Shown: piece by piece, positions 10,939-20,700 of the stretch
How positions within the stretch are numbered: position 1 is the first letter of the stretch
Layout: each line of letters begins with the position of its first letter
DNA from: Macrostomum hystrix
Taxonomy: Eukaryota > Platyhelminthes > Macrostomidae
Assembly (NCBI GenBank): GCA_950097015.1
Contig: CATNEN010000032.1
Coordinates: forward strand, 930,001 to 994,000
DNA: 64,000 bases
Direction: 5' to 3'
The notes under the pieces: generated by a model
The model's database searches: none
Told to the model about the DNA's origin: nothing
Seen by the model: only the letters and a program-made list of their open reading frames with translations
Made by a program: the position numbers and the translations under genes

Positions 10939-11396
10939 TGAACTTCACTCTGGTTGCACTATACTTGAAGTAAAACTAGAGCGAAAAAATGTATATTTAA
11001 ACACGAGCTTTAATGCAAAAGGCGGCATTAAATTATTAAACAAGAGTCTGGTTCGTGTAGCGAAATTGTAGGAAGCAGCAGCCGCAGCCAGACAGGCCCG
11101 CAGGTTGCGTGCAGCAAGCCAGAACTGTTTCTGTTCTGAGACAGATCGTGTCGAGCAGTCATTTAAAGAGGCTGCCTTATGAGAGCTATGTTTACAGATC
11201 AAAGCAAAAGCGGGCTTATCGCTGCAACCTTTTTTCATAATTTATCTGACTGCACGCGATTAGCGTCTAATCTGCGCTAGTAGAATTAGCCCCACCATTT
11301 ACCGCGTGACGTGTGAGCTGGCCTCTGTTACAAATAGAATAATCCTTCGTTTAAGGTGTACCCGAAAGTATTTATTCCAGTTTTAGGGATGAAACA
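10939..11396. other. 3' flank of the GPCR
   Basis: AT-rich 3' UTR-like sequence with ATTAAA hexamers at 11028 and 11035, then spacer up to the next array. The 97-codon minus-strand open frame here has no recognisable features. Confidence 0.4.
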
Positions 11397-13085
11397 TCCC
11401 TAACTTTGGACATGGTCCAGATTATCAGGTAGATTATGAATTATCAGGTAGATTATGGATTATCAGGTAGAATCTGGATTATCAAGTAGATTCTAGATTA
11501 TCAGGTAGATTCTGGATTATCAGGTAGATTCTGGATTATCAGGTAGATTCTAGATTATCAGTTAGATTCTGGATTATCAGGTAGAACTGGATAATCTGGA
11601 AGATTCTGGATTATCAGGTAGAATCTGGATTATCAAGTAGATTCTAGATTATCAGGTAGATTCTGGATTATCAGGCAGAACTGGATAATCTGGAAGATTC
11701 TGGATTATCAGGTAGAATCTGGATTATCAAGTAGATTCTAGATTATCAGGTAGATTCTGGATTATCAGGTAGAACTGGATAATCTGGAAGATTCTGGATT
11801 ATCAGGTAGAATCTGGATTATCAGGTAGATTCTGGATTATCAGGTAGATTCTAGATTATCAGGTAGATTATGGATTATCAGGTAGAATCTGGATTATCAA
11901 GTAGATTCTAGATTATCAGGTAGATTCTGGATTATAAGGTAGATTCTAGATTATCAGTTAGATTCTGGATTATCAGGTAGATCTGGATAATCTGGAAGAT
12001 TCTGGATTATCAGGTAGAATCAGGATTATCAAGTAGATTCTAGATTATCAGGTAGATTCAGGATTATCAGGTAGATTCTAGATTATCAGGTAGATTCTGG
12101 ATTATCAGGTAGATTCTGGATTATCTGGAAGATTCTGGATTATCAGGTAGATTCTGGATTATCAGGAAGATTCTGGATTATCAGGTAGATTCTGGATTAT
12201 CAGGTAGATTCTAGATTATCAGGTAGATTCTAGATTATCAGGTAGAATCTAGATTATCATGTAAAATCTAGATTATCAGGTAGATTCTGGATTATCAGGT
12301 AGATTCTGGATTATCTGGAAGATTCTGGATTATCAGGTAGATTCTGGATTATCAGGTAGAATCTGGATTATCAGGTAGATTCTGGATTATCAGGTAGATT
12401 CTGGATTATTAGGTAGAATCTAAATTATCATGTAAAATCTAGATTATCAGATAGATTCTGGATTATCAGGTAGATTCTGGATTATTAGGTAGATTCTAGA
12501 TTATCAGGTAGAATCTGGATTAACAGGTAAGTTCTGGATTATCAGATAGATTCTGGATTATCAGGTAGATTCTGGATTATCTGGAAGATTCTGGATTATC
12601 AGGTAGATTCTGGATTATCTGGTAGAATCTGGATTATCAGGTAGAATCTAGCTTATCAGGTAGAATCTGGATTATAAGGTAGAATCTGGATTGTCAGGTA
12701 GAATCTGGATTATCTGGAAGATTCTGGATTATCAGGTAGAATCTGGATTAACAGGTAAGTTCTGGATTATCAGATAGATTCTGGATTATCAGGTAGATTC
12801 TGGATTATCTGGAAGATTCTGGATTATCAGGTAGATTCTGGATTATCTGGTAGAATCTGGAATATCAGGTAGAATCTAGCTTATCAGGTAGAATCTGGAT
12901 TATAAGGTAGAATCTAGCTTATCAGGTAGAATCTAGCTTATCAGGTAGATTCCGGATTATCAGGTAGAATCTGGATTAACAGGTAAGTTCTGGATTATCG
13001 GGTTGGTTCTGGATTATCAAGTATGTTCTGGATTATCAGGTAGGTTTTATTATCAGGTGGGTTCTTGTTTGTAGGGTAGGTACCT
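11397..13085. repeat. 19-bp minisatellite (1.7 kb)
   Basis: Nearly ninety copies of GGATTATCAGGTAGATTCT with variants (GAATCT, TCTAG, TCTGGAAG, CAAGTAG). Longer-range periodicity is visible: blocks such as an AACTGGATAATCTGGAAG unit recur at ~120-bp spacing near 11585, 11680 and 11775. It ends about 60 bp before the RAG-like transposon. Confidence 0.95.
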
Positions 13086-13147
13086 TAATTACACCAGTCC
13101 AATTCGGCCAGATGTGGCCGAAAACGCAGCCGCAGCTGTTGCGCGGC

Positions 13148-13294
13148 CACAGTGCTCATGGGAAGTCAAAATGACACAAAAAATTGCCCAAGAAAATGAT
13201 TTTGTAAACCATATACCAGAGCACCTCGTATACCCAGAACAGGTTTTTTTTAAATCGTAAGTGCTTGTCCTAGCGTACAACAGACTTTTTATTT
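13148..13294 (+). repeat. Left terminal inverted repeat of the RAG-like element
   Basis: Begins CACAGTG CTCATGGG and runs to about TTTTTATTTTGTT; weaker similarity continues some 15 bp further. A 9-bp A-rich motif ACAAAAAAT lies at 13176-13184, 21 bp after the heptamer. Differences from the right copy are few: a one-base length change in a T-run, a CACCTCG/CATCTCG substitution, and decay at the inner edge. Confidence 0.92.
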
Positions 13295-13447
13295 TGTTCG
13301 GCCAAAACAGGCTCTTAATTGCGACGTTGCTATGGGAAAAAACTTATTAAAATTGAATTAGTAAAAGCTTATGCATAGTAGTCTGTTTTAACAGCGTATT
13401 TTTTCAGAAAAAAATTGTCACTTATAACCTTAAAACATAAATGTGAG

Positions 13448-14593
13448 CTACACATGAAAGCCATTGTAAGCAACAACAGCTCGGAGCAGTTCGTTTGGGA
13501 AAGTGCTGTGCTGCATGGGCACAGCATATCGCTGCCATGTTAGAGCGAAATCCCGGTGCACGCTCTCGAAGGCTTGCTCGCTAAACGTGCCTAGTGGTCT
13601 CCCAGTGACGGCGCAGAATGTTCCCACGTGGTACAACAGCACATGCACTTTTGGGGAAATTGGCAAACCGATCAGCTCGTATGTGGCCTTGAACTGCGCG
13701 ATTCGGTCCTGGAAATCCGCGTGCAGTTCGGAGCCAAAGCAGCTGCTGACTACTGCATCAAAGCTCACCAGACAGGAGCCGTAGTGCTTCAGTTGCCGCG
13801 GCAGGCAATTCTGAAGCTCGGCAGATCGTCGAAGCAGAGTGCGACACGCGTTTCCCTCCATGCTGCCGCCGCGGTATCCTACACGCACAATGCTACGATC
13901 ATGCGCCCACTGATAAGCGCAGTTGTCACCCCACGCCGTGTTCAAAGCATCGAAAATGCGATTTGTGATGCCAAGCATCAGGTGCAGCTCTGGTGGAGGC
14001 AGAATGAAGAGAATTTCTGCGTCATCATCTGCCTGAAGCAGAGGAGCCTCGACGCAGTTGAAAAAATCCTTTGCAGTGTTTCGCACCTTGCCACTGCTGG
14101 CGAAATCCAGCGCCAGCTGCCGAATTCTGCCGATTGTCCGCACTGGACCGCAAGTGTCTAGCGGAACTGGAGTCTCGCAGTAGCAGCATGGATGCCTGGA
14201 CGCATGCGATTGCAGTCCACAGATGAGATTGGCAACTTTCATATCGGCGGCTACTGCATTCACTGTGATGCCTCCAAGGCTCAAGAGCTGGAAGAGTGCC
14301 TTTATATTGTCGTAAGACTCGGCCATGTCGGGCACAGCAGCAAGCAGCAGCAGCTTCTTGACTCCAGAATCGGCAAAAAATTTGTGCTTGGTCGACTGAT
14401 TTGGTTCGCTCTCACTTCGAGGTAGTAAGCTGACACAGATCTTGAAGAACTCGCCACCTCCGTCAAGTCCAAGCTTCACATCGATATTGTCGTGACCTCT
14501 TTCAAAAGCAACCTTTTCGATTAAGCCTTGAACATCATTGCAAACGACAGCAATTTTTGAACCTTCGCTATCCACTTTCAGCAGACTGTGCAC
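13448..14593 (-). CDS. RAG1-core/Transib/Chapaev-like transposase (381 codons)
   Basis: DDE-type transposase. Numbering from the first codon of the open frame (GTG at 14593; no ATG precedes the first catalytic residue): D44 in LGLDGGGEFFKIC, D117 in AVAADMKVANLICG, C136-x2-C139 in HPCCYCE, then LPPPELHLMLG, H317-x4-H322 in PKVHVLLYHV, and E339/E343 in GTFSEQAFESVH. RAG1 has the same order: D600, D708, C727-x2-C730, H937-x4-H942, SEGNES with E962. The H322-to-E339 distance of 17 equals that from RAG1 H942 to its first SE glutamate. The frame is intact to its stop at 13448. Lack of a start codon means translation must come from the upstream frame, by -1 shift at a T6 run or because one base has been lost. 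Confidence 0.85.
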   Translation of the reverse strand: MHSLLKVDSEGSKIAVVCNDVQGLIEKVAFERGHDNIDVKLGLDGGGEFFKICVSLLPRSESEPNQSTKHKFFADSGVKKLLLLAAVPDMAESYDNIKALFQLLSLGGITVNAVAADMKVANLICGLQSHASRHPCCYCETPVPLDTCGPVRTIGRIRQLALDFASSGKVRNTAKDFFNCVEAPLLQADDDAEILFILPPPELHLMLGITNRIFDALNTAWGDNCAYQWAHDRSIVRVGYRGGSMEGNACRTLLRRSAELQNCLPRQLKHYGSCLVSFDAVVSSCFGSELHADFQDRIAQFKATYELIGLPISPKVHVLLYHVGTFCAVTGRPLGTFSEQAFESVHRDFALTWQRYAVPMQHSTFPNELLRAVVAYNGFHV

Positions 14594-15444
14594 AAAAAAT
14601 CTTCCAGATGCCGACTTCTTACTGCGAGACTCGCTCCCAAGTTCGATTGTACAGCCTTTACTGTGCCGGCTCCCATCCGCAAGATGCTAGCCGCTCGTAG
14701 AGTTTGCCTGTTGCTCAGATTGAGTGCGACTTTCAGTTGAAGCATCGTGGCTGTGGTCGCTTGAGCCAATTGTCCTGAGCTGCTGGCTGCTTCCACACAG
14801 TGACCCACAGTGACAGCCAGAGGCCTGCCTCCATGTGGTCTTTTCAAAGTCACTGTGCTAGATCCGGCTGCTTGCAGCTTGGCAGCGATTTCGGTGCTGG
14901 CCACTTGCTCTGTCGTTCCAGGGCTCAGCTGGGTGCTCAAGTTAATCAGCCGCGTCGCCTTGTTGCAGCGATGAGTCTTTCCTTTACCAATGGGCGAGTG
15001 GCAGCCAGAACACAGCCGTTCAGGAGTCTGAGGTGCATCGCCGCAAGATGATGGTCGGCCCCTCGTACAGTTTGGCGAACTAGTTGCATAGATACTGCAT
15101 GGATCTGAGTTTTTGTGCAGGTTGCTGCGAGCAATCCTGCAGATCTCACATGGGCAGTCGGGCTGTGATCTTCTGCTGACTGGGATGCTGCTCAAGTCTT
15201 TAAGCATTTGCTCGTAGAGAAGTCTTGGCGGCAAAGGACGAGGCGATGGGCCAGCTAGCGAAGACACGATTCGGCGACAGCCCTCACACACTCCAGCAGG
15301 AAGAAAATGCTGCACAGATGAGAAGTTTGGCAGGATGTAGTGCTCAATCGCTGCTGCATCGTTTACACAGCGCTCAGCCTTGCGTAGGCAAAGCAGGCAC
15401 ACACTACGAAGGCACTCATCGTGGCTCTTTGGGCTGTTGGGCAT
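14578..15444 (-). CDS. RAG1-N-terminus-like zinc protein of the transposon (288 aa)
   Basis: Starts at ATG 15444 (MPNSPKSHDECLRS); an in-frame upstream ATG at 15495 would add 17 residues. Cysteine pairs occur at residues 16/19 (VCLLC), 53/56 (VCEGC) and 99/102 (CEIC), followed by RIARSNLHK. This matches the RAG1 segment CDICNTARRGLKRK in order and spacing from an FCHNC-like pair. A CSGC pair follows, then an HGGRP motif near residue 207, the counterpart of the RAG1 GGRP motif in its nonamer-binding region, and a helical region LKVALNLSNRQTLRAA. It probably binds the transposon ends. It overlaps the next frame by 16 bp and is likely one protein with it through a frameshift. I see no RING domain, unlike RAG1. 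Confidence 0.8.
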   Translation of the reverse strand: MPNSPKSHDECLRSVCLLCLRKAERCVNDAAAIEHYILPNFSSVQHFLPAGVCEGCRRIVSSLAGPSPRPLPPRLLYEQMLKDLSSIPVSRRSQPDCPCEICRIARSNLHKNSDPCSIYATSSPNCTRGRPSSCGDAPQTPERLCSGCHSPIGKGKTHRCNKATRLINLSTQLSPGTTEQVASTEIAAKLQAAGSSTVTLKRPHGGRPLAVTVGHCVEAASSSGQLAQATTATMLQLKVALNLSNRQTLRAASILRMGAGTVKAVQSNLGASLAVRSRHLEDFLCTVC

Positions 15445-15781
15445 TTTTCTGAATTCGAATAGAACGTTTGAGCTATGCATAGATGCAAGGAACAATTTAT
15501 GTCACAGGACTGACAATATCAGACTTTATTTTCAAGTGAGGTGACTAGCCGCATATGTACAGTGCTTTCTACAACTTTGTACACTGCCATATCACATCTG
15601 TGATGCATCACACAAAAGTCATGATACAATCTCAGCAGTCAATATTTATTGTACTTTTTCCTGCCGTCCCTAATCAAAACTAAATACTCTGTGCATTGCA
15701 GGATCAGCATAAAATACTAAAAAGATGGGAATGCTTCATTTTTCGTTGCAACTTCACAATAAAGGACCTGTTTAAGCTGAA

Positions 15782-15928
15782 TAAAATAAAAAGTCTGTTG
15801 TACGCTAGGACAAGCACTTACGATTAAAAAAACCTGTTCTGGGTATACGAGATGCTCTGGTATATGGTTTACAAAATCATTTTCTTGGGCAATTTTTTGT
15901 GTCATTTTGACTTCCCATGAGCACTGTG
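15782..15928 (-). repeat. Right terminal inverted repeat of the RAG-like element
   Basis: Reverse complement of the left repeat, ending CACTGTG at 15922-15928. The same heptamer, 21-bp spacer and A-rich nonamer-like motif are present. The high identity between the two ends suggests recent mobility or maintained function. Confidence 0.92.
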
Positions 15929-15939
15929 CGCGGCGCATC

Positions 15940-16165
15940 TGAAGGCTGCTTACAGCTTAACCGCTTCACAGCTGGGTGAACTCAAGTAGCCCAGAGTTGA
16001 TTGCCTTTTTAAGGGACACAAATTGTTGCAGTGGAGTCGGGAATCGAACCGCAGATGTATGTTCAGAAAAGACCATAGACAGGATCAGAAAGTTAGCGCC
16101 AGACTCAAGTCTTACTGAGCAAGAAGCCTTCTAAGAGGCTGGGAATGCCGAATCACATTACGGCC
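15940..16165 (-). mobile_element. tRNA-derived SINE-like sequence
   Basis: Read on the minus strand it has GGCGCTAACTTTCTGATCC followed after ~35 bp by GCGGTTCGATTCCCGACTCC, a good RNA polymerase III B box with its flanks. It is followed by a non-tRNA tail containing CTGGGCTACTTGAGTTCACC. A complete cloverleaf cannot be folded, so it is not a functional tRNA gene. The RAG-like element inserted a few bases from its 3' side. Confidence 0.45.
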
Positions 16166-17706
16166 CGCAGCTGTATCGGTTTTCATAGTAGATATTATCC
16201 GATTGCTGCTTACACGGATCGATAAGTCTGCAGACCGCGCTTTTTTCAGACTCAAACTTCAAACAGAACCCCAGGGAAATGCTCGTCTGATCATTCCCGC
16301 TAGTCAGAGGTAACGTAGAGCTATGCTAGAGAAAGATAATACGCTGGTAATAAAAAAATGACCAAGCAAATCAACGATAAATTTCTCCCAATATTACTTA
16401 TTATCTCATCATTGCACCTGAATAGAAAAATAATGAATTCGAGGCAATAAACAATGTTCACCATGGCAGCACATGTTTATTAAAAAAAACGAACAAGCTT
16501 TTGTTAAACTTTTGCTACCTAGACATATTTATTGACTCCGGCCAGGTAAGCAGGTAGCAGACACACAAACACGCAGAGACAGAGAAAAAACATGATTTGA
16601 CAAACACTAAGCACTGCTCCGCATTGTAAATGCAGGTGCGCTGACACGTAGAAATATGGCTGCATGGCGGTAACTGCCTTCAATCAAACAGCCTTCAATG
16701 CCAATTCAAGTTGAATTATAGAACTGATAACTGCTCCACTGAACAGTAGAATGACAGACGACAAGCAAGCGAATTTCTATTATTATAACTATTATTAATT
16801 GCCAGAAAAAAATTATTAACAGTTTAACTGCGGCGACAGCTGCCATTGCGGGTGCGAGGTTGAGAGATAAAGCATCATAAGTTTGTTGTTGGGTGAACCT
16901 TTAGAAACATTTACAACAATGCAACCAAATTACTGGGCTGGGACTAATGATATACCATCAGAATTGCTGAAATAGATAGCCGATTGATTGCACAGATGTG
17001 ATCATACTACTTACAGAATTTGTAAGTAGTATTTCAAGGCTGTTGTGATCATTGAATAAATATTAACAGCGTACTGGCAACCTTAGAAACACGAATTCAC
17101 ACCTTTGGTGGTGCAAAACACACAATATCCACTTTAACGGGGGGGAATCTAAAAAAAATCAGAACGTGAATAATTTATTATAATTAAACAATACCCAGAA
17201 TTCGGAATCCCATCCGTAAAAGTACAAGTGATAAATATTACCCTAAAATAGGAATTTTAATCCAACATAGACAGTACGAGTTAATTATTTGCCAAATAAG
17301 TAGTACAAAATTAAAATTATGCTCCTAACCTAGGGCTTATACCCCAGAAGTATAAATATATATGTAAAGGTTCTATTGTACATCTCCATTAAGAAGCTTG
17401 AATTAAAAATGTAGATTTTTTCATACTATATATACAATTTTCCCTTCTATGTGGAGTTTTTCAATTCTAACATTCTACTGATCCAGTGAGTAATATGGTC
17501 ACAGATTTTATACAGACACAAGGTGATGGTAAAAACGTACAGCCTGGTAATAAGGTGCCACCTCTTTTGTTTAAAACACGTTAAAACCGACAGTTAAAAC
17601 AGACAGAAACGATTTCAAGACAAGCCGGCACGACAACTGGGACGGGACATAAAAAAATAACTAAAACATATGCTATCTAGCCAATCAAGATCTTGTCGAA
17701 ATCATT
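16166..17706. other. AT-rich 3' flank/UTR of MORC2
   Basis: No open frame of note. Contains scattered poly-A/T runs and a G-run at 17140. The part next to 17707 is the expected 3' UTR of the minus-strand MORC2 gene. Confidence 0.4.
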
Positions 17707-20700
17707 CTAGATTTTCCTCTCGGTCAGGTACTTGATGAGTGCCCGATCCACCAGAGGACTGTGCGTATCCGCTCCCATCTCCAGGTGTCCAGCGGCCATC
17801 AGCAGTCGGCCAACGGCCGACCGGAGCGCCATCAGCTCCTTCTCCTTCTCTTCTTCTTTCTCGCGTAGAAGCTGAAATAGCCGGTAGTTCGTATTGGGCA
17901 TTAGTTCGACAGAAATATTTGGGGACTCAGGACTCCATAGACAATAAAGGATTAACAAACCATGAGATGGCACTGCTGCTTATAAATTGCTGATTCAATT
18001 TGGGATAAATTGCAGTTTTATAAGAGATAAATTGCTGGTTTTGTAAGGGATAAATGGTAAGTTCTTTATGGGATAAATTGCAGGTTCTTTAAGGGATAAA
18101 TTGCATGTTCTTTAAGGGATAAATTACAGATTCATTATGAGATAAATCGCTGGTATTACTGAGAACAAACTGCTTAATCTATAAGGGATAAATTGCAGGT
18201 TCTTTGAGGGCTAAATTGCAGGTTCTACTGAGAACAAACAGCTTATTCTATCAGGGAATAAGTTGCACATTCTGTTAAGGGATAAATAGGTAATTATGAG
18301 GTAAAATGCAGAATAACACGACAGAGATAAAATCCACTACTAATGTAACGATAACGGATCTCACCTGTCTAATACCTTCCTCGTAAGTCTTAAAGTAGGC
18401 TTCAGTTGGAAAAGTCTCTAACTCGGCCACCGGCATGGCAGCAAAGTCGGCGTCAGCCCGGGAGAAGTTCGGCGGACAGAAATACTTCAGCACCTCGCGC
18501 AGTTTGTCCGAGACGCAGGACAGCTGCCGGCTAGTGGATTGCAGCTCGGCGGTCAGCTGATGGATACACGGGTGGGAGCTCGGATGCACAAATTAGCAGG
18601 CCAATCTGCCCTTTTGACAGCCAGAATCTCCGCTTCTGACAGTGAGCATCTCCCCTTCTGACAGTCAGCATCTCCCTTTCTGACAGTCAGCATCTCCCTT
18701 TCTGACAGTCAGCATCTCCCCTTCTGACAGTCAGCATCTCCCTTTCTGACAGTCAGCATCTCCCTTTCTGACAGTCAGCATGTAACTAAGGACTAAAATG
18801 AGCATTTTCTATTCTGACATTTAGCGTCTGACCTATCATTTTTATTGTACAAAATACTGTATTCTACAACTTATCTAAATTAAATTAAGCAATGCAGTGA
18901 CAGTCACGACTTCAGAAAACTAATCTCACCGATTTTACAGCGGCTTGCGCTGAACTCGACGATGAATTAACCCCGTCGGCTGGCGCCTCTGCCTGCTTCT
19001 TCTGCTGCAGCTGCTGCTGAGGCACAGGCGGCAATCGGGCTTTTTCGGCGTCGCCACTGCCAATTGCAATGAGTCCCGGATTGCGCGACACCCGGACAGT
19101 TGGCGGCGGAGGCGGAGCCGGCGCCGGTGGCTTCGCTGCGGCGGCTGCAGGCGGAGGGACTGTCGGCAGTGCGGAGGACCGCTTGGCCATAGGCGGCTTT
19201 GGTGGTGCTTTCTTGGCAACCTCTTCTTCCTCTTCCTCCTCGTCTTCTTCGCTCGAGTCCTCTTCTTCTTCGTCATCCTCGTCGCTGGAGCCGGGCGGTT
19301 TTCTGCCACCGCGCGACGGCGGAGGCTGCGGCTTTTTCTGCGGCGGGGTGGGCACTGAGCGACGCTGCTGCTGCTGCTGCTGTTGCTTCTGATGCTGCTG
19401 CTGTTTCGCTGCCGCAACAGCTTGCGGAGTGGCGAGCTTGCGAGCTGGGGCGGGCGGAGGCGGCTTGTTCTTTTGCTGCTGCTGCTGCGGCTGCGAATTC
19501 CGCCGCTTTGCCGGCGGCTCCTCTTCCTCCTCCTCTTCGGACTCCTCCTCGTCCTCGTCATCTTCCTCCTCCTCATCGCGCTGCTTGACCGGCTGCCGGC
19601 CCCGCACAGCCTGGCCACCGGTGAGCTTCTCCAGCTCGGCCTGCCGACGCTTGATCATGTCCTCCAGCTCCTGCTGCCGCTGCTCCTTGGTCTTGATCTT
19701 GCGCTTCAGCACGCGCACCGGCACGGCCAGGATCTGCTCTGGCTCCGAGCAGCGCTTGTGCCCGTTGTCCGGATTGTCCTTGCACTCCCAGTTGTCCGGC
19801 ACCGACTTGCCAACCTGGAGGCGAGAGATTCATACTTTATGATCACACAAGCTTTTAATATTGACGGATTGCCGGTTTCCTAAAGCACTGGAGTGAGTGG
19901 CAGAGCGGTCCAAGTTTTCCTCTCGCACCAATGTCCCTGAGCTCGAATTTGAAGCAAGGCCGTTAATTTGGGGCGCAGTCGAGATTAGGGGAGAAGGCAT
20001 TCGGGGCTTGTCATAAAATTTACGCCATAGAGGGACAACCTCGAAGGCACGGTGAGAGTGTACACTGGCTGACAATGTGAAATTTGGGAAAGATGTATAC
20101 ACACGTGTGCGTGTGCGCCCCAAAATATTGTACCAACGGCATTACTATTGTTACAGAGTTGATCCAACGAAACCCTAAACCTCCACATAAAAAATGCCTT
20201 AATTTGCGCAGACTCGCCTGATTGGACTGAAACGGCAGAATTCGCCACTTCAGGCAGCGATTGCACTGCACGTGAGTCTGCAGGCTGATGGCCCGCTTCT
20301 TGGCGTACTTCGGCTCCTGCGATGGCGGCTCGCTCCACTTGGCCTTCAGATAGCCGAACTCGGCCCAGAAGGCGTCGACGCCGCCGGGTCGCTTCTCGAT
20401 GCCGATGTCGTCCCAGTACTGCATGAGGTGGTCCGACATGGCGCGCAGCAGAGCCCGGTACTCCTTGGCGTCCGCAAAGTCCTGCTTACTGTGCGTTGGC
20501 ATCAAGAGAATGTAGGGCACATTGACTATGCCGACTACACCGCGGCAAGTCTGGCCGCTGTCCATCTGGGGCCCAATTCGCTCGTACATCTTGATTAGGC
20601 GGGAGCAGTTGTACACAAACATGCCGTACATGTTGCGCTGCTCGAGGTTGACGCCAAAGTAGAAGGTTAGGGTCTTGGGGTCCTTCAGCGCCTTCTGCTT

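Larger units (their letters stand above)
13148..15928 (-). mobile_element. RAG1-related DNA transposon (N-RAG/Chapaev/Transib-like), 2781 bp
   Basis: Complete-looking element. The ends are CACAGTG at 13148-13154 and its reverse complement CACTGTG at 15922-15928. The inverted repeats run about 147 bp and are nearly identical. CGCGGC flanks both sides (13142-13147 and 15929-15934), a GC-rich 6-bp target duplication. On the minus strand it encodes a zinc-rich protein resembling the RAG1 N-terminal region and a transposase resembling the RAG1 core. N-RAG-TP of Aplysia, Chapaev and Transib are the known families of this kind. The 6-bp duplication differs from the 5 bp of Transib/RAG and the 4 bp usual for Chapaev. 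The element sits between a minisatellite and a SINE-like sequence. Confidence 0.88.

Noticed and set aside
13148-15928. Authentic RAG1/RAG2 locus or ProtoRAG
   Set aside because: No RAG2-like kelch gene, no RING domain, small size and the 6-bp target duplication place it with N-RAG/Chapaev/Transib-type transposons.
16030-16130. Functional tRNA gene on the minus strand
   Set aside because: A good B box is present, but no complete acceptor/anticodon pairing can be drawn, so only a SINE-like relic is supported.
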